A stretch of DNA of 64,000 bases from Aliihoeflea aestuarii (GTDB taxonomy: Bacteria > Pseudomonadota > Alphaproteobacteria > Rhizobiales > Rhizobiaceae): positions 62,001 through 126,000 of the forward strand of contig NZ_JAAAMK010000008.1 in NCBI RefSeq assembly GCF_024105665.1, written 5' to 3'. The position numbers and the translations under genes were made by a program. This document shows, one piece after another, positions 60,012-64,000 of the stretch (its first letter is position 1; each line of letters starts with the position of its first letter). The notes beneath the pieces were generated by a model. The model did no database searches, was not told the DNA's origin, and saw only the letters and a list, made by a program, of their open reading frames with translations.

Positions 60012-61319
60012 ATGGAAGAAATCCTCCCCCACAGCCCCGGCGACGAGCCATACGGGAAATCGGTGCAGACACGTCGCGCGATCCTCCTGGCGGCGGCGAA
60101 GCTGTTTAGCAAAGAGGGATACAACGCGACCACCATGCGGCGGATCGCCGAGGCGGCGAACCTGGAAGCCGGTAGCATCTACTATCATTTCGGCTCGAAG
60201 GATCAGATCCTGGACGAGGTCCTCGATATTGGGGTTAGACAACTCTACGAGCAAATTCGGGGGATCGTCGAACGGTCGGCGGCGGAAGGTGACCCATTCC
60301 GGAAAACGTTCGCGCAGCTTGTCGACACTCACCTTTGTTTCCTTTTGAAAGAGAGTGATTTCACTTCGGCGAATATCAGGAACTTCCCTATGCTGTCGGA
60401 CAAGCGCCGCAAAGCGCATCGTCCCTTGCGAGAGGCCTATGCGCAGCTCTGGCGATCATTCTTGCAGCACCATCAGGACGATCTGCGTGGTGACATCTCG
60501 GTCACCCTGGTCAGCCAGTTCATCCTCGGAGCTATGAACTGGACAGCGGAATGGTACGACAGCGAACGTTATCCGGTCAGTCTGCTATCGGAACGCTTGT
60601 CGAAACTGCTGCTCGACGGCATGTGCACCAAACGTGGCGGAACGGTCAGAGAATCGCTCGAATCTCTTGACTTGACAGATGGACTCGAACCAGCGGGGAA
60701 GGCCGAACGAACCCGCCATCAAATCCTTCGCACGGCCGCGCGAATCTTGCGAGAGAGCGGCTACAAGGCCGCGACGATACGACGTGTCGCATCGGAAGCG
60801 GGCCTTGAGGCAGGCAGCGTCTACTACCATTTCGGCTCGAAGGAGGAAATTCTCGATGAGGTGCTCGACCTGGGCCTGCGTGATCTCTTGAACGGCGTCA
60901 GCCATGCGGCCGCCATATGGCCGAACAAGGAAGATCATAGAAACCGGATCGCGACCGCGATCGCGACGCACATGGCATATTTGTTCCGTGCCAGCGAGTT
61001 TACCTCCGCCAACATCCGCATCTATGGGATGCTGCCGGAAGGGATCCGCTCGCGCCATCGGCCTGTTCGACACCAATACGCGAAGGTCTGGGATCGGCTG
61101 TTGCGCGAGGCGCAGACGGCCGGAGCCTTGCGCTCCGACATCAAGGTGGTTCCGCTACGGCAGGCCATGCTGGGCGCGCTGAATTGGACGGTCGAATGGT
61201 TCGATCCCGGCAAGGGCGACCAACGCGGATACTATACGCTTTCAGCTTTCACGGATCTGCTCATCAAAATGCTGCTGGACGGTATTTCGGCCAACGGCTC
61301 AGCCCCGAAGATCACATAA
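60012..61319 (+). CDS. Tandem (double-domain) TetR family regulator
   Basis: 435 residues, about twice the usual TetR length, made of two complete TetR units. The first DNA-binding domain is residues ~18-66 (LEAGSIYYHFGSK, 51-63) and the second ~231-277 (LEAGSVYYHFGSK, 265-277). Each is followed by its own helical ligand domain, with matching segments FTSANIRNFPML/FTSANIRIYGML and GAMNWTAEWYD/GALNWTVEWFD. It would fold as an intramolecular pseudo-dimer. It sits next to one of three shared inverted repeats and is the likely regulator of this regulon. Ligand is probably a CoA ester (inference). Confidence 0.9.
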   Translation: MEEILPHSPGDEPYGKSVQTRRAILLAAAKLFSKEGYNATTMRRIAEAANLEAGSIYYHFGSKDQILDEVLDIGVRQLYEQIRGIVERSAAEGDPFRKTFAQLVDTHLCFLLKESDFTSANIRNFPMLSDKRRKAHRPLREAYAQLWRSFLQHHQDDLRGDISVTLVSQFILGAMNWTAEWYDSERYPVSLLSERLSKLLLDGMCTKRGGTVRESLESLDLTDGLEPAGKAERTRHQILRTAARILRESGYKAATIRRVASEAGLEAGSVYYHFGSKEEILDEVLDLGLRDLLNGVSHAAAIWPNKEDHRNRIATAIATHMAYLFRASEFTSANIRIYGMLPEGIRSRHRPVRHQYAKVWDRLLREAQTAGALRSDIKVVPLRQAMLGALNWTVEWFDPGKGDQRGYYTLSAFTDLLIKMLLDGISANGSAPKIT

Positions 61320-61343
61320 TCGGGGCGCGAAGAATAGCATGCC

Positions 61344-61745
61344 TCAGACCAATAGAAAATGATACAACCCTTCGGCCACCGGCCGGGAGGCGTCATCCTG
61401 CCAACAGGCCGTCCGCACGCTTGCCATGCGCTTGCCCTTCCGCGTCACTGTGGCTTCGGCCATCAGGGCCCCTCTGACCGCCGGGCGCAAGTAGTCAACC
61501 GTCAGATTGATCGGCTTGGGTGGCTGCAGATCGGGACCATGGCTTACGCTGATCGCGGCGACCGCCTCCATGAAGCTCGCGATGATTCCGCCATGGTAGT
61601 ATTCCATGATCGGATTTCCGATCAGTCGTTCGGCGAACGGCATCGTCGCGGCCGCATGCGTTTCAGCAAGCTCGGTGATCATGAAGTCGAGAAACTGGAA
61701 GAACGGTACTTTCCTGAGCTGCTGAGTTGCGAGATCCGGCGTCAT
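61344..61745 (-). CDS. PaaI-like hot-dog thioesterase
   Basis: 133 residues of the hot-dog thioesterase family (YYHGGIIASFMEAVAAI active-site segment, NLTVDYLRPA). Its start overlaps the stop of the next PaaI-like gene (ATGA). A pair of small hot-dog genes like this is common in beta-oxidation operons and may form a heteromer. Converges with the tandem-TetR gene. Confidence 0.85.
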   Translation of the reverse strand: MTPDLATQQLRKVPFFQFLDFMITELAETHAAATMPFAERLIGNPIMEYYHGGIIASFMEAVAAISVSHGPDLQPPKPINLTVDYLRPAVRGALMAEATVTRKGKRMASVRTACWQDDASRPVAEGLYHFLLV

Positions 61746-62227
61746 TTGGAGGACCTGCTTTGCGTCATTGCATCGAAAATGCTGACCTCGCCCCGTGTGA
61801 GCGCAAAACTGGCGGCGCCACGGGCCACTTCGGCCTGATCCGGCTCATCGAACCAGATCCTGCCCGAATTGAACGCGATATGCCGGGTCTGCCGAATGCA
61901 TTCTGCGCGCACCATGACGTCGGCCCGCGATTTCGCCGGGCGCAGATAGTCGACGCGGAGGTCGAGTGTCGCCATGCTGCTGATCCCGTCGATCGCCACG
62001 AAATTCGCTAGTCCGAACACGCTGTCCAGAAGGGCCGTTAACACCCCGCCATGCAGCAGGGTTTTGACCTCGTCGGCGCAGAAAGAGGGGTTGAACGGCA
62101 TCCTAACCAGAACGCCATCAATCGCCACCTTTTCAATCTTCAGGTTCATCTCGGTAATCAGACCACGTCCGCGATGGTTCCACATCCTGGCGATCTGATC
62201 TAGTTTCTTCTGGTCCGGATGGGTCAA
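61742..62227 (-). CDS. PaaI-like hot-dog thioesterase
   Basis: About 161 residues. The hot-dog segment is LLHGGVLTALLDSVFG, followed by DLRVDYLRPAKS. The start is uncertain: I took the TTG at 62227 because similarity seems to begin near THPDQKKLDQIAR; ATGs at 62185 and 62290 are alternatives, the latter overlapping the hydratase gene. It is in an operon with the hydratase upstream and the shorter thioesterase downstream. Confidence 0.75.
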   Translation of the reverse strand: MTHPDQKKLDQIARMWNHRGRGLITEMNLKIEKVAIDGVLVRMPFNPSFCADEVKTLLHGGVLTALLDSVFGLANFVAIDGISSMATLDLRVDYLRPAKSRADVMVRAECIRQTRHIAFNSGRIWFDEPDQAEVARGAASFALTRGEVSIFDAMTQSRSSK

Positions 62228-62243
62228 CTGTAAGGCCGATCTG

Positions 62244-63047
62244 TCAGTCGCCAAAGAATGCAGGTTTTCGTTTCTCGAGGAACGCGGCAAGAGCTTCGTG
62301 GTGGTCCTTGGTCTGGTGCATCAGTGCCTGGTACGCGGCGGCGGTATTCAGGAAATCCGGCAGGTCCATGCGTTCGGCATTGCGCATCAGCCGCTTGGCG
62401 ACGCGCAGTGCGCGGGGCGGCTTGGCCGCAATTACGGCCGCTCGCTCCCGCGCCCGCGCCATGAGATCGCCATGCGGCACCACCTCAAGCACCATTCCTA
62501 GCTCCACCGCCTCCTCGGCCCCGACCATCCGTCCAGTGAATGTCAGTTCGGCCGCTTTCTGGTGACCGAGCCGCCGCAGTAGGAACCAGGTACCTGCGTC
62601 GCCAGGAATGATTCCGAGGTTCAAGAACACCTCGCCGAATTTTGCCTTCTCCGATGCGATGCGCATGTCGCACATCATCGTCAGGTCGCAGCCCGCGCCC
62701 ACGGCCGGGCCGTTGACAGCCGCGATCGTAGGTATGTCGAGATTGTAGAGCGCGAGCGGTATCCGCTGAATGCCGGTGATGTAGCTGTCCGCCGCGGCCA
62801 GCGGATTCTTGCGGAACACGCTTTCGGGGTCCGACATTTCCTTGATATCGCCGCCGGCGCAGAAGGCCGGGTCTGCGCCGGTCAGGATCATGACACTCAC
62901 CCCGGGATCGCGCTGCGCCTGGTCGAACGCGTCGAGCAGCCCCGCGATCATCTCATTGCCGGTGACGGGATTGCGCCTGTCGGGGTCGTTGAGCGTCACC
63001 GTTGCGATGCGATCGGCAATCTCGAGCAGGACGACGGATTCACTCAT
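62244..63047 (-). CDS. Enoyl-CoA hydratase/isomerase (crotonase) family protein
   Basis: 267 residues. Oxyanion-hole segments are DPAFCAGGDIKEM and NGPAVGAGCDLTMMCD. The stretch LGIIPGDAGTWFLLRRLG has Asp where classical hydratases have catalytic Glu, as in many isomerase-like members. The ATG follows GGAAAGA and overlaps the SDR stop by eight bases. It is part of the minus-strand operon entering from beyond the window end. Confidence 0.88.
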   Translation of the reverse strand: MSESVVLLEIADRIATVTLNDPDRRNPVTGNEMIAGLLDAFDQAQRDPGVSVMILTGADPAFCAGGDIKEMSDPESVFRKNPLAAADSYITGIQRIPLALYNLDIPTIAAVNGPAVGAGCDLTMMCDMRIASEKAKFGEVFLNLGIIPGDAGTWFLLRRLGHQKAAELTFTGRMVGAEEAVELGMVLEVVPHGDLMARARERAAVIAAKPPRALRVAKRLMRNAERMDLPDFLNTAAAYQALMHQTKDHHEALAAFLEKRKPAFFGD

Positions 63048-63897
63048 TCTTTCCGTCCCCCCGCTGACGCTCCTGGAACATGTCACGATGGATCATGTCG
63101 CGGGCGTCGTGGCCCATGTGCAGGGTTTCTCCCCCGTCCACATACACATCCTCGCCGGTAATGAAGGAACCGAGCCTGGAGGCAAGAAAAATGATCGTCC
63201 CCGCGACGTCTTCCGCCGCCCCCATGCGGTTAAGAACTGACCGGTTTAGCTCGTGCCATTTTTCCGGCGATATCGGGTAGCGGCCGAGCGCCTCTGTCTT
63301 GATCGTACCGGGAGCTACGCAGTTCAGGCGGATGCGGTATTCACCCCATTCGGCGGCAAGCGTCTTCATCAAGCCTGTGACGCCTGCGCGCGCGGCAACG
63401 GTATGGGCGAAGCCCGTCAGTGCGGTGCGGGTCGAGATCGCGGTTACGAATACGATCGAGCCGCCGTTCTCGAACATGAAGTGGTCGGCGGCGGCGCGCG
63501 TCATCTGCCACGAGCCGATCAGATTGTTGCGGATAACCGCCTCGAACCCTTTGTTGGTGATGTCGCGGGCGGCGGCGATATACTGGCCGCCGGCATTGTT
63601 CACAAGCACGTCGAGCCGACCGTAGTGATCTTTGATCTTCAGCATTGCCGACTCGACGCTCTTCTCGTCGCGAGTGTCGCCCGGCACGACGAAGGCTTCG
63701 CCCCCCATCGCGCGGATCATCTCGGCGGTTTCCCGAAGCGGCTCCTCGCGACGGGCGAATAGCGCCAGTCTGGCCCCGCAGGAAGCCATTTCGAGCGCTG
63801 TGGCGCGGCCCATGCCGGAGCCCGAGCCGGTCACGAGAGCCACCTGACCTGCCATGAGGTCGGGGGCGTAACGGCTCTGCACTTGTTTTTCTGCCAT
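63040..63897 (-). CDS. PECR-like SDR (trans-2-enoyl-CoA reductase type)
   Basis: 285 residues with TGSGSGMG and NNAGGQYIAAA. Where classical SDRs have YxxxK the sequence is THTVAAR-type: HTVAARAGVTGLMKTLAAEWG. Peroxisomal trans-2-enoyl-CoA reductase (PECR) has a closely similar AARAGV segment, and 2,4-dienoyl-CoA reductases also lack the standard pair. It therefore probably reduces an enoyl- or dienoyl-CoA rather than oxidising an alcohol. The C-terminal MGHDARDMIHRDMF tail is unusual. Confidence 0.82.
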   Translation of the reverse strand: MAEKQVQSRYAPDLMAGQVALVTGSGSGMGRATALEMASCGARLALFARREEPLRETAEMIRAMGGEAFVVPGDTRDEKSVESAMLKIKDHYGRLDVLVNNAGGQYIAAARDITNKGFEAVIRNNLIGSWQMTRAAADHFMFENGGSIVFVTAISTRTALTGFAHTVAARAGVTGLMKTLAAEWGEYRIRLNCVAPGTIKTEALGRYPISPEKWHELNRSVLNRMGAAEDVAGTIIFLASRLGSFITGEDVYVDGGETLHMGHDARDMIHRDMFQERQRGDGKNE

Positions 63898-63907
63898 GTA
63901 CCAGGCC

Positions 63908-64000
63908 TCAGTTCTTCAGAAGTTCGCCGGAGATGATGAGTTTGCGCACCTCCTGCGTACCCGCACCCACCTCGAGTACCCGGCCCGTCCGATAGAGGCG
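63908..64000 (-). CDS. Acyl-CoA dehydrogenase, C-terminal end (partial)
   Basis: Thirty codons at the window edge, open to the right. YRTGRVLEVGAGTQEVRKLI is the standard C-terminal active-site segment of isovaleryl-CoA-type ACADs, with Gly-Ala in place of the MCAD Glu, and the frame ends GELLKN. The gene continues outside the window and probably heads this operon. Confidence 0.8.
   Translation of the reverse strand, partial: RLYRTGRVLEVGAGTQEVRKLIISGELLKN

Overview
The window is high-GC, densely packed bacterial DNA. Gene content suggests an alphaproteobacterium, probably of the Rhodobacterales type: Liv-type ABC and TRAP transporters, many acyl-CoA dehydrogenases, CaiB-type proteins and SDRs, and Rhizobiales-like mobile elements. 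No rRNA, tRNA, CRISPR array or replication gene was seen. Almost every intact gene acts on a CoA thioester, so this is a catabolic island for one or more branched or cyclic carboxylic acids. The substrate cannot be named from sequence alone.

Layout. (1) 1-9059 (+): operon A, encoding a PaaK-like CoA ligase (5' end outside the window), both acyl-CoA carboxylase subunits, an HMG-CoA-lyase-like protein, an SDR, a citryl-CoA-lyase-like protein, an acyl-CoA dehydrogenase (ACAD) and a FAS1/HTD2-type hydratase. (2) 9.1-16.9 kb (+): a Liv-type ABC importer with an embedded acyl-CoA synthetase and an SDR. (3) 17-21.4 kb: a racemase-like CaiB protein (-), then enoyl-CoA hydratase, SCPx-type thiolase and ACAD (+). 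(4) 21.5-28 kb: ACAD, GntR regulator and CoA-transferase (-), divergent from a TRAP transporter (+). (5) 28-36.9 kb: a mobile-element belt with gene remnants, a minimal TniABQ transposon, a truncated IS21-family element, an NDUFS4-like gene, an hsp20 remnant and a degenerate IS5-family element. (6) 37-48.2 kb (-): operon B, a second copy of operon A in inverted orientation with the same gene order and an added MmgE/PrpD gene. (7) 48.2-51.3 kb (-): ACAD, enoyl-CoA hydratase, ACAD. (8) 51.4-64 kb: a dienoyl-CoA-reductase-like flavoenzyme, three adenylate-forming or thioesterase-type functions, SDRs, an AraC regulator, a tandem-TetR regulator, and a further beta-oxidation set running off the end.

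Working model. A transporter imports an acid, a ligase forms the CoA thioester and an ACAD desaturates it. The biotin carboxylase pair carboxylates the enoyl-CoA, the FAS1-like hydratase adds water, and the lyase-like proteins cleave a C-C bond, as in leucine or citronellol degradation. Both lyase-like proteins carry substitutions at canonical catalytic acids, identical in the two operon copies: Asp to Thr in the citrate-synthase-fold protein, and Asp to Glu plus Glu to Gln in the HMG-CoA-lyase-like protein. The twice-retained eight-gene operon is therefore the best candidate here for chemistry that has not been described.

Regulation. A 5-4-5 inverted repeat (CTAAC-N4-GTTAG type) lies upstream of the liv operon, between the divergent operons at 51.4 kb, and between the tandem-TetR gene and its divergent SDR. 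This suggests one CoA-responsive TetR regulon spanning the island.
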